Part shown: positions 26,535 to 39,299 of the stretch, one piece after another
Position numbering within the stretch: position 1 is the first letter of the stretch
Layout: each line of letters begins with the position of its first letter
Assembly (NCBI GenBank): GCA_963969495.1
Contig: OZ018326.1
Location: 175,497,056-175,561,055 of the forward strand
DNA length: 64,000 nucleotides
Reading direction: 5' to 3'
Origin: Ceratothoa steindachneri
Taxonomy: Eukaryota; Arthropoda; Malacostraca; Isopoda; Cymothoidae
Position numbers and translations under genes: made by a program
Notes under the pieces: generated by a model
Databases searched by the model: none
Told to the model about the DNA's origin: nothing
Seen by the model: the letters and a program-made list of their open reading frames with translations, nothing else

Positions 26535-28721
26535 GATTTACATCCTGCGGAATTTGCTTGTTTTGTCACAGCCAGTGAGATGATGAAATAAAACATAAGA
26601 ACTGTCCCGGCATCCGTACCAAAACTCGCTGCCAAGGCAGGTTTTTCGTAAGACTATGCTAAGACAGTTCAAACTTCACTCTTTTTAGGTATTAGACTAT
26701 GTCACCCATAATCACCTTAATCAAATAAAATAAACTCAAACATACATCCGTCGCTGAACTCCGTATGGTTATTCATAATCATCTGGTGGGTGTGAGTTCT
26801 TAAACTAGGTGAAAACTTCGGAAGTTTATATGGAAAATTATAAGCAGTGCCATATTCCATGAGAGGATACCAGGAACCAGAAAGTAAATAATAGTTTTTG
26901 AAACTACCTTCTCCTTCTTGAATAGGGAATGTAATGCAGTCTCAAATGTATTGCTTGTTCCTAACATATTTTTTGATTCAAGTAACTTCTTACAAATTTG
27001 AAAGGTTCATTCTAACTCAAACCCATGCGGTGTATCTTAACCTGATCACTTTTCACTTTCCACAATCTATATAATTTAGTTACTCTGAAACTGGAAAGTG
27101 GAGAAAGGTTTATTTTTTTGCATTCTTTAGGTAACCTTTTAAAATCTGCCACTCTCCTAGTCACAGTTGTCTTTTCCAGGCCGGATTTATACTTTAAACC
27201 ACCCGTATGTTTCTGTATCATAATCATGGCCGTATTATGACTCTCTTCAGGATCAAATAAGGTTGCTTTTTCCTAAAATTAATGCCAAAATTCTAATCTT
27301 TCATGATAGGATTAAACTGGCTTAGAAGAATTACTGGTCTCGGACATGATTCAGTCACAGATGATCCCATATCAGAGTGGTACCAGAGAACTTCATTATA
27401 ACTGATTGCCAGTCCCAAGTTGTTTAGAATAGATATGAGTGTTTTCAATCTACATTGAAGTATTATAAATCGCTTACAAATTTAGCCTGTGTGAAGGGGT
27501 ACGTTTGGAGTAATTGTTCAGCCATTAAAAGTGTATTTAGTACAGAGAAGAATTGAGTCATTGCCGAAGAGCCAAGAAAGAGCTACTTGTCACTCAGTGT
27601 TGTTCGAGGTGATTATACTTTTAGTTGCGTTTCAACCCTTCTCACCACGTCTATGGATTTTAAGGATCGGAAAACCCATCCCTGATGCATCCTTCGTTTG
27701 CCTCTTAAGGATGAGAGGCCTCCAGCTTCAGTTTCCCTTAGTTGAATAGCTTCTCGTGAGACGCCAATAAGTTCAAAGGCGAACTTACCTCCCTGGTCCT
27801 ACCCACCACACATCAAGTTAAGAGGGATTTAGCCCACGCTTCGTCACGCTCCTCCCACCTTAACCGCGTCGAACCTCAAGATCTCCTTTGCTCTAGACTT
27901 GCATATTTATTAGATCATTCCTTGATTAATTATCCCTCGCTTCAAACTAAATGGATATTGTTAATCATCTTAGCCGCGAACCGTCAATATTTAAGTGCAT
28001 TGCCATTTGAGTGGCGTAAAGGGAATTGTAACCTTTAGTCCTATTAAATTATATTTTTGTAGCCGTGTTTGAATATACCTTGGCCTCGTTACTGTGTATT
28101 CAAAGCACTCTTAAAGCCATCCCCAGGTGGAACGCTTAATTTTGCTCGGCCAGTTGGCCAATGTGCGTATAACAGCCTACGCCTGGTCATTCCACGACAC
28201 TACATAAGGCACACTTTTTATATTTTTTGTTTATATCACTTGGTTTTGTTGTGGGCTACCAGAAATCTACATTGAATGTCTTATCTTCGCAATCGAATTA
28301 CCTGGATACATAATTTAATTCGGAATCATCATGATCTATTGTAGCTACCTCACTTTTCTTTGAATATTTGGTAAAATTTCCTGTTTGCTTCTGGTTTCAA
28401 AACTAACAGGAAACTCAGTCAACAAAAAACATACATATAATACATATTTTATTTATATATAACGATAACTGATTATAATTAAAATTTAGCCAGCTAAAAA
28501 TGTATTCAACCATTCTAATAATAACGAGAATATTGTTATTAAACAAAAGAAATCTTATAAATTAGATTTAAATGGTGAGAATGAAGATTCAAGAAATTTC
28601 ATTAGACGAAACTGATTTAAACTACGTAATTGATGCATCGTCATTCTTTGATAAGAATAATCCATAGAGGATGGGGCTTTTTCTTTAAGCAATGCGATAT
28701 TCAAAAAAGTTCGTCAAGTTA

Positions 28722-29640
28722 TTTCCAACAAATAACTAAACATCATTTAGATAGATTATCCTATGGAGCTATTTCTGAAAGAGTTTATTTGCTTTCTGGA
28801 ACTAACTCTACGTCCTATAGTTCAAAAGCATCCTGATTAGGGTATCAAAGGAAAGCTGGTTTTCTTCCAAAGATTAACCATCGGTCTCAAAGTAACATAC
28901 TTTGAAAGCTAAGGAATAATCCATTGGTTACATTAAAAGATATAAAAAGCGATCTGGAATTTTAATTAACTAAAACTGATTAAAAGCACAGTTAAAAGAG
29001 AACTCCATCCTAATAAAATATTTATGCATTCTTTTTTAAACCCCTGAAAACTAAACTTCTTAAAAATACATTTAACGAATCGTTCCAAATTAGCCAGAGA
29101 GCATCTTAAAAGTTGGAATTAAATTCCGGAACAATTTTTTATGTTTACATGAGATTAAAAGAGAATTTATAGGGTAACATGATGTTAGATGTTTTGGAAG
29201 GGAAAATGAACTGATAATGATACTTAAAACACCATCCTAATAGTTAAAGGTTGAGGAGGTACTGCTTTACAGTACATGGCACATGAGCACTCCAAATTAT
29301 TGATGTAAAAGATAAATGGTGCCACGTATCAAAAGATACTAAGAGAAAAGTTACTCGAAAGTGCTAAAACTTTAACAGCAGACTTAAATGGATATTTCAG
29401 CAGGATGGCTATCCTAAAAACACGGCCAAATTAAATCAAGAATTGTTTAGGAAGAGAAAAACAAACTTAATACTATGGTAGAGTCAATCTATTTGAGAGA
29501 GATTTACGTTAAAGAGTGAAACAATATATCAAGAAATGATTATGAAAAGGTAATTCCACCCTATGAGAATCGTCTTTGTGCAGTTATTGCAAACAAAAGT
29601 GAGGCCAGGAAATATTAAATGACCGAAATATTTATTGGTT
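28722..29640 (+). pseudogene. Tc1-like transposase relic (unit B)
   Basis: Collinear copy of the relic in unit A, with nearly all the same stops and frameshifts, so it was dead before the array formed. Its N-terminal 68-codon frame starts at 28630 and contains YGAISERVYLLSGTNSTSYS, a helix-turn-helix segment. The FQQDGYPKNTAK box is near 29408-29445. The 29,090-29,640 part follows unit A almost exactly. Confidence 0.8.
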
Positions 29641-30755
29641 GAATAATTTTGTTACCTGCAAAATTTTAGTTATTAGTAATTGTTATTATATACAAAAATA
29701 TTCTTACGTGCATTTATTTTGTTAAATATATGTCTATCGAAATTCCCCTTATTTTAATTGCTAAGCCTAATGCACGAAATAGTTAAGAAACATTAAAAAT
29801 TTAAGTGTGCAAATACTTGTGTCACCTTAATGTATATATTATAATTAAAGGAAGAAAGAGGTGGTAATTAACTCACCTTGGTGAAAACAAAATCTGACTA
29901 TTTTTACTGACACTTTGAAATTGTTTCTGACTTTCCACTAAACTTTACATGTTATTTTTTGTTGAGATTTTAATGTAAATCTTTCTTTCATCCCAAGTTC
30001 TTTACCCAGTTAATTTTCGCACACATCTAATGAGACAAGGTTTAAAAATTTATCTTATTATCGTTAGTGTACAGCAAGAGATAGATTCAGAGAGAGTATA
30101 TATATTTTTCTTTTATAAAATATAACAATATTAATGTCATATAAATTATGAAGAAACTAATTTCACGTGCTTTAAAATGCGAAATTCTTATATGGAGGTG
30201 GAAAGACATTTGTCGAAATTGCCGCTTTGTGAAAATGAGGAAATATATTTCGTCGTATAAATGCTGCAAAGATCGAAGTTACTCGAGAACTCCGTTAAAA
30301 CCTTATTTAAAAAAGTAAATATCTACCGCTTAAATATTTTAATATGTAAACCAACCCGAGCATTATAAACCATGTAATGGAACTTTTGTTTTCATTTGAT
30401 GCTCCCTTCTCGCTAGTCTTCATCTGCTGCTCTCTTCCCGCTAATTATGTATTTATCAAAGAAAAAAGAAAATTGACAGGGGTTTTACAGCAGAATTGCA
30501 TTTATCAGAATGGCGCTCATTTCTTAGTGAGGCCTAACTGATCAAGTTAGAGACAAACCAAGGATAGCCACAGTGTATGGTAGCCACCATGAAGGCGACC
30601 TAAAACGCTACTCACATCACATCCGATCCGATATAGAAGAACTTCGCGAGACTCAGGGTAGAGTTACCCCTTGCCTAATCAGTAGACTTGTTATTGATGA
30701 AAGATTAAAATAAATATGTGCTACAAAAGTATAATGTAGCGCAGTCTTCTTATAA

Positions 30756-30757
<2 letters not shown>

Positions 30758-30810
<53 letters not shown>

Positions 30811-30838
30811 GTACATATATATATATATATAATGATAT
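30758..30838. repeat. (TA)n microsatellite, internal to unit B
   Basis: Interrupted TA tract (with gtata and gtaca interruptions) at the position corresponding to 25905-25970. Confidence 0.95.
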
Positions 30839-30985
30839 AGTACCAGAGAGATAAACTTGACGCAAATGAGCAATGAGACAAGAAACAGTAGTTTTTTGAA
30901 GGTAAGAAAAGGGGACATTAGAAGAACATTAAGATCAAAGAGAGCAGAGGGCGGCGCAATGAAGACAATCCATTACTGAGAAAAC

Positions 30986-31051
30986 TATGGTATCTTAACA
31001 GTAGAGCATCTGACTGGCAATCAGCAAAACCTGGTTTGAATCTCAGGCAGG
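30986..31051 (+). repeat. tRNA-derived SINE head (unit B)
   Basis: Same sequence as in unit A over the A box, the GGC anticodon arm and the B box. It was duplicated with the array unit. Confidence 0.65.
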
Positions 31052-31333
31052 AATTTCAAACTTTATTCCCCTGGCGTTATTTCTATCTTCTCATTTGGGA
31101 TAGCCTTCATTGTGCTACCCTTTCCTCTCTTTGAAACTCCTGTTTCTTGTCCCATTGTTCATTCGCTTCAAATTTCTTTTCCTTATACTGCATTGTTATA
31201 TAGTCTGCAAGACAAGGTTTCTGCATCTTTCTTTCTGTCTTCAAAGTTGTTTTGAAAGTCAGAAAATAAATATGGTAAGAGCCTTGTGGTGATTGTTATC
31301 ACCTGCATAACTTGTATTTCCTGTTTCTTTCTT

Positions 31334-31334
<1 letters not shown>

Positions 31335-31421
<87 letters not shown>
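31335..31421. repeat. (TA)n tract at the B/C unit junction
   Basis: TA dinucleotides followed by gtggatttacatcc, the same junction arrangement as between units A and B. Confidence 0.95.
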
Positions 31422-31423
<2 letters not shown>

Positions 31424-33611
31424 GATTTACATCCTGCGGAATTTGCTTGTTTTGTCACAGCCAGTGAGATGATGAAATAAAACATAAGAACTGTCCCGGC
31501 ATCCGTACCAAAACTCGCTGCCAAGGCAGGTTTTTCGTAAGACTATGCTAAGACAGTTCAAACTTCACTCTTTTTAGGTATTAGACTATGTCACCCATAA
31601 TCACCTTAATCAAATAAAATAAACTCAAACATACATCCGTCGCTGAACTCCGTATGGTTATTCATAATCATCTGGTGGGTGTGAGTTCTTAAACTAGGTG
31701 AAAACTTCGGAAGTTTATATGGAAAATTATAAGCAGTGCCATATTCCATGAGAGGATACCAGGAACCAGAAAGTTAATAATAGTTTTTGAAACTACCTTC
31801 TCCTTCTTGAATAGGGAATGTAATGCAGTCTCAAATGTATTGCTTGTTCCTAACATATTTTTTGATTCAAGTAACTTCTTACAAATTTGAAAGGTTCATT
31901 CTAATTCAAACCCATGCGGTGTATCTTAACCTGATTACTTTTCACTTTCCACAATCTATATAATTTAGTTACTCTGAAACTGGAAAGTGGAGAAAGGTTT
32001 ATTTTTTTGCATTCTTTAGGTAACCTTTTAAAATCTGCCACTCTCCTAGTCACAGTTGTCTTTTCCAGGCCGGATTTATACTTTAAACCACCCGTATGTT
32101 TCTGTATCATAATCATGGCCGTATTATGACTCTCTTCAGGATCAAATAAGGTTGCTTTTTCCTAAAATTAATGCCAAAATTCTAATCTTTCATGATAGGA
32201 TTAAACTGGCTTAGAAGAATTACTGGTCTCGGACATGATTCAGTCACAGATGATCCCATATCAGAGTGGTACCAGAGAACTTCATTATAACTGATTGCCA
32301 GTCCCAAGTTGTTTAGAATAGATATGAGTGTTTTCAATCTACATTGAAGTATTATAAATCGCTTACGAATTCAGCCTGTGTTAATCGGTATGTTTGGAGT
32401 AATTGTTCAGCCTTTAAAAGTGTATTTAGTACAGAGAAGAATTGAGTCATTGCCGAAGAGCCAAGAAAGAGCTACTTGTCACTCAGTGTTGTTCGAGGTG
32501 ATTATACTTTTAGTTGCGTTTCAACCCTTTTCACCACGTCTATGGATTTTAAGGATCGGAAAACCCATCCCTGATGCATCCTTCGTTTGCCTCTTAAGGA
32601 TGAGAGGCCTCCAGCTTCAGTTTCCCTTAGTTGAATAGCTTCTCGTGAGACGCCAATAAGTTCAAAGGCGAACTTACCTCCCTGGTCCTACCCACCACAC
32701 ATCAAGTTAAGAGGGATTTAGCCCACGCTTCGTCACGCTCCTCCCACCTTAACCGCGTCGAACCTCAAGGATCTCCTTTGCTCTAGACTTGCATATTTAT
32801 TAGATCATTTCTTGATTAATTATCCCTCGGTTCAAACTAAATTGATATTGTTAATCATCTTAGCCGCGAACCGTCAATATTTAAGTGCATTGCCATTTGA
32901 GTGGCGTAAAGGGAATTGTAACCTTTAGTCCTATTAAATTATATTTTTGTAGCCGTGTTTGAATATACCTTGGCCTCGTTACTGTGTATTCAAAGCACTC
33001 TTAAAGCCATCCCCAGGTGGAACGCTTAATTTTGCTCGGCCAGTAGGCCAATGTGCGTATAACAGCCTACGCCTGGTCATTCCACGACACTACATAAGGC
33101 ACACTTTTTATATTTTTTGTTTATATCACTTGGTTTTGTTGTGGGCTACCAGAAATCTACATTGAATGTCTTATCTTCTCAATCGAATTACCTGGATACA
33201 TAATTTAAATCGGAATCATCATGATCTATTGTAGCTACCTCACTTTTCTTTTAATATTTGGTAAAATTTCCTGTTTGCTTCTGGTTTCAAAACTAACAGG
33301 AAACTCAGTCAACAAAAAACATACATATAATACATATTTTATTTATATATAACGATAACTGATTATAATTAAAATTTAGCCAGCTAAAAATGTATTCAAC
33401 CATTCTAATAATAACGAGAATATTGTTATTAAACAAAAGAAATCTTATAAATTAGATTTAAATGGTGAGAATGAAGATTCAAGAAATTTCATTAGACGAA
33501 ACTGATTTAAACTACGTAATTGATGCATCGTCATTCTTTGATAAGAATAATCCATAGAGGATGGGGCTTTTTCTTTAAGCAATGCGATATTCAAAAAAGT
33601 TCGTCAAGTTA

Positions 33612-34520
33612 TTTCCAACAAATAACTAAACATCATTTAGATAGATTATCCTATGGAGCTATTTCTGAAAGAGTTTATTTGCTTTCTGGAACTAACTCTA
33701 CGTCCTATAGTTCAAAAGCATCCTGATTAGGGTATCAAAGGAAAGCTGGTTTTCTTCTAAAGATTAACCATCGGTCTCAAAGTAACATACTTTGAAAGCT
33801 AAGGAATAATCCATTGGTTACATTAAAAGATATAAAAAGCGATCTGGAATTTTAATTAACTAAAACTGATTAAAAGCACAGTTAAAAGAGAACTCCATCC
33901 TAATAAAATATTTATGCATTCTTTTTTAAACCCCTGAAAACTAAACTTCTTAAAAATACATTTAACGAATCGTTCCAAATTAGCCAGAGAGCATCGTAAA
34001 AGTTAAAATGAAATTCTGGAACAGTTTTTTATGTTCACATGAGATTAAAAGAGAATTTATCGGGTAACATGATGTTAGATGTTTTGGCGTGAGAAATGAA
34101 CTTCTATTGATCCTTAACACACCATCCTAATAGTTAAAGGTTGAGGAGGTACTGCTTTACAGTACATGGCACATGAGCACTCCAAATTATTGATGTAAAA
34201 GATGGATGGTGCCACGTATCAAAAGATACTAAGAGAAAAGTTACTCGAAAGTGCTAACTAAAACTTTAACAGCAGACTTAAATGGATATTTCAGCAAAAT
34301 GGCTATCCTAAAAACACGGCCAAATTAAATCAAGAATTGTTTAAGAAAAGAAAAACAAACTTAATACTATGGTAGAGTCAATCTATTTGAGAGAGATTTA
34401 CGTTAAAGAGTGAAACAATATATCAAGAAATGATTATGAAAAGGTGATTCCACCCTATGAGAATCGCTTTGTGCAGTTATTGCAAACAAAAGTGAGGCCA
34501 GGAAATATTAAATGACCGAA
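33612..34520 (+). pseudogene. Tc1-like transposase relic (unit C)
   Basis: Third collinear copy. The N-terminal frame at 33520-33726 is identical to that of unit B. The middle (33,990-34,130) carries private substitutions, and a small insertion sits near 34257 (gctaactaaaac versus gctaaaac). The catalytic box reads FQQNGYPKNTAK near 34292-34326, so the Asp codon of this copy is changed to Asn (cagcaaaatggc versus cagcaggatggc in A and B). Confidence 0.8.
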
Positions 34521-35644
34521 ATATTTATTGGTTGAATAATTTTGTTACCTGCAAAATTTTAGTTATTAGTAATTGTTATTATATACAAAAATATTCTTAC
34601 GTGCATTTATTTTGTTAAATATATGTCTATCGAAATTCCCCTTATTTTAATTGCTAAGCCTAATGCACGAAATAGTTAAGAAACATTAAAAATTTAAGTG
34701 TGCAAATACTTGTGTCACCTTAATGTATATATTATAATTAAAGGAAGAAAGAGGTGGTAATTAACTCACCTTGGTGAAAACAAAATCTGACTATTTTTAC
34801 TGACACTTTGAAATTGTTTCTGACTTTCTACTAAACTTTACATGTTATTTTTGTTTGAGATTTTAATGTAAATCTCTCTTTCATCCCGTGTTGTTTACCC
34901 AGTTAATTTTTGCACACATCTAATGAGACAAGGTTTAAAAATTTATCTTATTATCGTCAGTGTACAGCAAGAGGTAGAATCAGAGAGAGTATATATATTT
35001 TTCTTTTATAAAATATAACAATATTAATGTCATATAAATTATGAAGAAACTAATTTCACGTGCTTTAAAATGCGAAATTCTCATATGAAGGTGGAAAGAC
35101 ATTTTTTGAAATTGCCGCTTTGTGAAAATGAGGAAAGATATTTCGTCGTATAAATGCTGCAAAGATCGAAGTTACTCGAGAACTCCGTTTAAACCTTATT
35201 TAAAAAAGTGCATATTTACCGCTTAAATATTTTAATATGTAAACCAACCCGAGCATTATAAACCATTAATGGGACTTTTGTTATCATTTGATGCTCCCTT
35301 CTCGCTAGTCATCATCTGCTGCTCCCTTCCCGCTAATTATGTATTTATCAAAGAAAAAAGAAAATTGACGGGGGTTTTACAGCAGAATTGCACTCATTAA
35401 AATGTCTTTCTTTTCTTAGTGAAGCCCAACTGATTAAGTTAGAGACAAACCAAGGATAGCTACAGTGTAAGGTAGCCGCCATGAAGGCAACCTGAAACGC
35501 TACTCACATCACATCCGATCCGATATAGAAGAACTTCGCGAGACTCAGGGCAGAGTTACCCCTTGCCTAATCCGTAGACTTGTTATGGATGAAAGATTAA
35601 AATAAATATTTGCTACAAAAGTATGATGTAGCGCAGTCTTTTTA

Positions 35645-35646
35645 TA

Positions 35647-35734
<88 letters not shown>
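35645..35734. repeat. (TA)n microsatellite, internal to unit C
   Basis: Pure TA tract of about 85 bp, the longest of the three internal copies. Confidence 0.95.
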
Positions 35735-35739
<5 letters not shown>

Positions 35740-35884
35740 TACCAGAGAGAGAAATTTGACGCAAATGAGCAATGAGACAAGAAACAGTAGTTTTTCAAAG
35801 GTAAGAAAAGGGGACATTAGAAGAACATTCAGATCAAAGAGAGCAGAGGGTGGCACAATGAAAACAATCCATTACTGAGAAAAC

Positions 35885-35950
35885 TATGGTATCTTAACAG
35901 TAGAGCATCTGACTGGCAATCAGCAAAACCTGGTTTGAATCTCGGACAGG
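35885..35950 (+). repeat. tRNA-derived SINE head (unit C)
   Basis: As in units A and B, but the T-arm flank reads ctcggacagg instead of ctcaggcagg, placing this stretch outside the A/B conversion block. Confidence 0.65.
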
Positions 35951-36232
35951 AATTTCAAACTTTATTCCCCTGGCGTTATTTCTCTCTTTTCATTAAGGAT
36001 AGCCTTTATTGTGCTACCCTTTCCTCTCTTTGAAACTCTTGTTTCTTGTGTCATTGCTTATTTGCGTAAAATTTCTCTTTCTTGTACTGCATTGTTATAT
36101 AGTCGGCAAGACAAGGTTTCTGCATCTTTCTTTCTGTCTTCAAATTTGTTTTGAAAGGCAGAAAATAAATATGGTGAAAGCCCTGTGATTATTGTTATCA
36201 CCTGCAGAACTTGTATTTCCTCTTTTATTCTT

Positions 36233-36258
<26 letters not shown>
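36233..36258. repeat. (TA)n tract at the right end of the array
   Basis: Short TA tract followed by gtgtgtggatttgaaggg. Similarity to the unit start stops after ggattt, so this marks the array's right edge. Confidence 0.9.
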
Positions 36259-36264
<6 letters not shown>

Positions 36265-36268
36265 GATT

Positions 36269-38110
36269 TGAAGGGTAGAGAAATCGAGAAAACCTTTGAG
36301 AACAAGTTTTAATTAGAATATATACCGTTAAAAAATATTTTTTAATTCAAACCCTCCACTACTTTACGTTGTTGCCTTTGATTATTTAGCAGAAAAATGA
36401 AAATAATTTTAGATATACCCTGAAAGCCTTTTAGCACTTTTGGTTGAATCGACGGTGTACAGAAAAGTTTGAAAGATAGTGATTTCTTTCGGAATCTTAA
36501 TCGAACCATGATGGAATTTCAGTCTGTTTGTGATCTACTCGGTCTAGCTTTGTATATTTCTTGGTTACCCCAATTAGGTGTTTATTCGAATTTAGAAGAA
36601 ATTAAGAATAAAAGAGGAGGTAATGTGGTAGAAATTCATACAATTTAACCAGAAATTGTGGAGAAAAGTGCTTCTCTTGAAGTCTGAAAGAGGGCAAAAA
36701 AATGGATATTTATATTTTCCACTTAGGTATAGTCACGGCAGAATTCTATATGAAGTTGCGTGACTGAGTTCTACTTCATCGCAATCGCGAAGGGAAGCAG
36801 AGACAAACATAAATAAATTTGACACAAATACAACTGAGCTCATTTCAAGGAGGCTGTAGCACAAACGATTCATGCATACGCAAGAAGAGTTTGCCACTAT
36901 CTTTCATCAACAACCCAAATAAAATTTATTTGGTGATTAATTATGAGGAATAGTAGATGCAAACTTTATCCTGAACATATACTGTTCGCAAAAGAGAAAA
37001 AGAGGGTAATCTCATAGATGTTCCAATACTATGATTTAGGTACAGGTGAAAATCTCTAGGTACTTCCATAATAGGAATAATTGGTTAGAGGGAATTCCGA
37101 ACATAAAATTTAAAGTCGTCAAAGGAATTAAAACAAAAGTTATCAATTATTATCGAAAGTGAATGTCTGAGGGGTTATTCGAAACTATCCTACAAGAATC
37201 GGATTCATTCTTCTCGAAAGATATCAAATACGGGCTCCAACCTCCTTGTGGACCTGCCCTAGTCGTGAATTGGAGACATTTTCAGGAGATAGGGCACAAA
37301 ACTGGACGAAAGCGCTCCATGTTTTCTCTTTCCTGAATTCTTTAGGGAAGGTTGTTCTACTGTTACCTTTCTTGCCTAGATTTGATTACTTGTATTTCAA
37401 AATTCCAAGATTCGTGACAAATGGCACGCTTAGTCATTATGATAAAAATAACTCGGTTGTATAAGTTCGGGTTTAAAATATTCAGTGGTGAGTAACTAAA
37501 TTTTTATATCTTTGATTAATCTTATTCTATTTCCGTCATGTTTTGCGAATACGATATAGACGTTTATTATCACCCACCTCTCCACCTTTGCAGTTCACAT
37601 TAATAAAATTAAAACTCCTAAACGGATGTCCCCTCGAAGTTAAATAATCTTCTTTATTTATAAGGAACAGTTTGGAATTATTAAAATATATTAAATATAA
37701 ATTTAGTGCTCCATATCTTATTAAGTGGTGATTTATATGGATAAATACAGACATAAAATAATAGGGATGTTTCTAAAGAAATCAAAGGGGCTCACTCTAA
37801 AAGTCCAACATGAGAAACAGAAACTGCCTAAAGCATAAGTATTTTAGTTGGATAATAGAACCATAAACGTAGCATTGATGAGTTCTTTGATTCCTTAAAT
37901 GGATATATAAATATATGCCACCAAAAAAAGGAGAGCGACGCATTAACTACTCTGATAGCACTGAACTGCCTGGCTGCCATCCACCATAAGCAAATAATTG
38001 CCCTCACATTAATGGCCCGTCGAGCCATTATGCGCCGTCAGTGGGACTCCATAGTCGGGGAACACTCGAAATAAGACATTAAGGAAGAAATTGGGAGGAA
38101 ACACCCATGA
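36269..38110. other. Unassigned intergenic stretch
   Basis: No protein family recognised. Short frames at 37246-37464 (plus) and 37536-37754 (minus) look like chance. Confidence 0.45.
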
Positions 38111-38119
38111 GCACAACTG

Positions 38120-38375
38120 AAGGCATTCATATAATTATTAGATGTCGCACCCTCTATATATGTAGTTGTGAGAATTATAAAATATTTTGGCATTATCAAT
38201 GTCGATTGAATGGTTTTCATTTGAAAGGTGTGGGAACAAGCTATATGATAGGTTTCCACGGCACATGTCGCATTTGTGTTCGTTTGCTCTCTTGGAGAAT
38301 CTAATGCTTTCGCCAATGTATATTTGATCGTAAATTTTGCATTAGATATAATAAATGCCCTGTTCTTTATCTCTG
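38120..38375 (-). pseudogene. Penelope-like GIY-YIG endonuclease fragment
   Basis: On the minus strand, starting near 38370, one frame reads GIYYI, then IYDQIYIGESIRFSKRANEH, then LFPHLSNENHSIDIDNAKI (ending near 38180). This is the domain pattern GIY, about ten residues, YIG, then R..EH and NH.I....A.I, as found at the C terminus of Penelope-like retroelements. One stop falls inside the first block. The reverse transcriptase that should precede it (higher coordinates on this strand) is not recognised between 38400 and 39300. An alternative is a free-standing GIY-YIG protein, but the NHxIDxxxAKI tail favours Penelope. Confidence 0.68.
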
Positions 38376-39299
38376 CCATCATAATATATGGTAGATTTTT
38401 ATTTGTAGTGAAATCTCGAAAAGCCAAAATATCCGTAAAAGAGACTACGAATCATTAAAATTATTGTGGTTTTGATATTACATATTAAAATAAATTTAAG
38501 CTTATAAAAAATTTAAAAAATATTAGGTTTCTCAAAATATATAGGAATACTAAATGAATTGCTGCAGGATTGGTGCCAATGTAAAGTTCGCTGAAAAAAA
38601 AAATTAGGAAAGATAAAACGCTGAATCATCGGCAGAATCCTACTTTCAAGAAGGGCACATTAAATTGGGTCAGAAGGTAATACTAACTATAGATATGAAT
38701 TTTTATTATGCTACACCACATATTAAGATAGGCAAGAAAGATTGTGAAACCCCTAGCTCATCTAACAACAATAATTATTCAGATGAAACGTGCCTATAGC
38801 ACACAGCCTACCCGGAAATCTGGTTGCACCTTTTATCGAACTTAAAGGACTGGCGGCAATGTAGTATATATCCTATATAACGCTGCTTCTATTTTCAGCA
38901 CTCCCTAAAACGTTTAATTGAACTACCAAAGTATGACTCGTGCTCGTAGAATAATTTTAAAGGAAACAAGGGATATCTTGAAGGAATTATTGAACCCTAA
39001 TATTGCACTAGAATGGTAAACTATTTTTTGACATAACATTGGTCCATTAAATTGAACACCAACAACGTGACATCCCGAACTGGTAAAACTACATCACATG
39101 CAGTAATCAAAACCCGAGATTTGTGGAATGTGACGGATAAACTTATAAGAATGTGTTTCACAATTTATATTATAGTGGCCGCTCTCCTCTTCAGTTATAC
39201 TGAATTTTTTTTCCGTATCACGTCGAAATATTGCTTTTATATTTTCTTCTTCTGTTTTGATGTTTCCATCTACGTCCCTTATATATATTTACTTCATTC

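Larger units (their letters stand above)
26533..31421. repeat. Array unit B
   Basis: This unit spans about 4889 bp. It is nearly identical to unit C from its start to about 29,050, then matches unit A better from about 29,090 to 29,900. It diverges from both in about 29,900-30,960 and matches A again in about 30,960-31,330. The Tc1-like relic is at 28722-29640 and the SINE head at 30986-31051. Confidence 0.9.
20990..36268. repeat. Three-copy tandem array, unit about 4.9-5.5 kb
   Basis: The same sequence occurs three times head to tail. The anchor ctgtcccggcatccgtacc starts at 21063, 26602 and 31491 (spacings 5539 and 4889). Identical or near-identical frames recur at 25238/30087/34980, 26245/31110, 27012/31901, 28069/32959 and 28630/33520. 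The left boundary of the array is near 20990-21000, where similarity begins at atcctgcggg. The right boundary is near 36258-36268, just after a (TA)n tract and gtggattt. Units meet at (TA)n tracts (26470-26532, 31335-31421) followed by gtggatttacatcc. Each unit contains an unknown 5' part, a dead Tc1-like transposase, a tRNA-like SINE head and two (TA)n tracts. Copies are highly similar but not identical, so this is a real array and not one read placed three times. Confidence 0.95.
31422..36268. repeat. Array unit C
   Basis: Nearly identical to unit B for its first 2.5 kb, then privately diverged at about 33,990-34,500. It matches unit A almost exactly at about 34,800-35,870 and is diverged again from there to its end. 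The Tc1-like relic is at 33612-34520 and the SINE head at 35885-35950. Confidence 0.9.

Noticed and set aside
20990..36268. Tandem array as an assembly duplication artefact
   Set aside because: Copies differ by a 677-bp indel, small indels, microsatellite lengths and scattered substitutions arranged in blocks, which a misassembly of one locus would not produce.
38038..38427. 129-codon minus-strand frame as a gene in its own right
   Set aside because: The neighbouring minus-strand frame carries the GIY-YIG motifs; this longer frame is an out-of-phase reading of the same relic.
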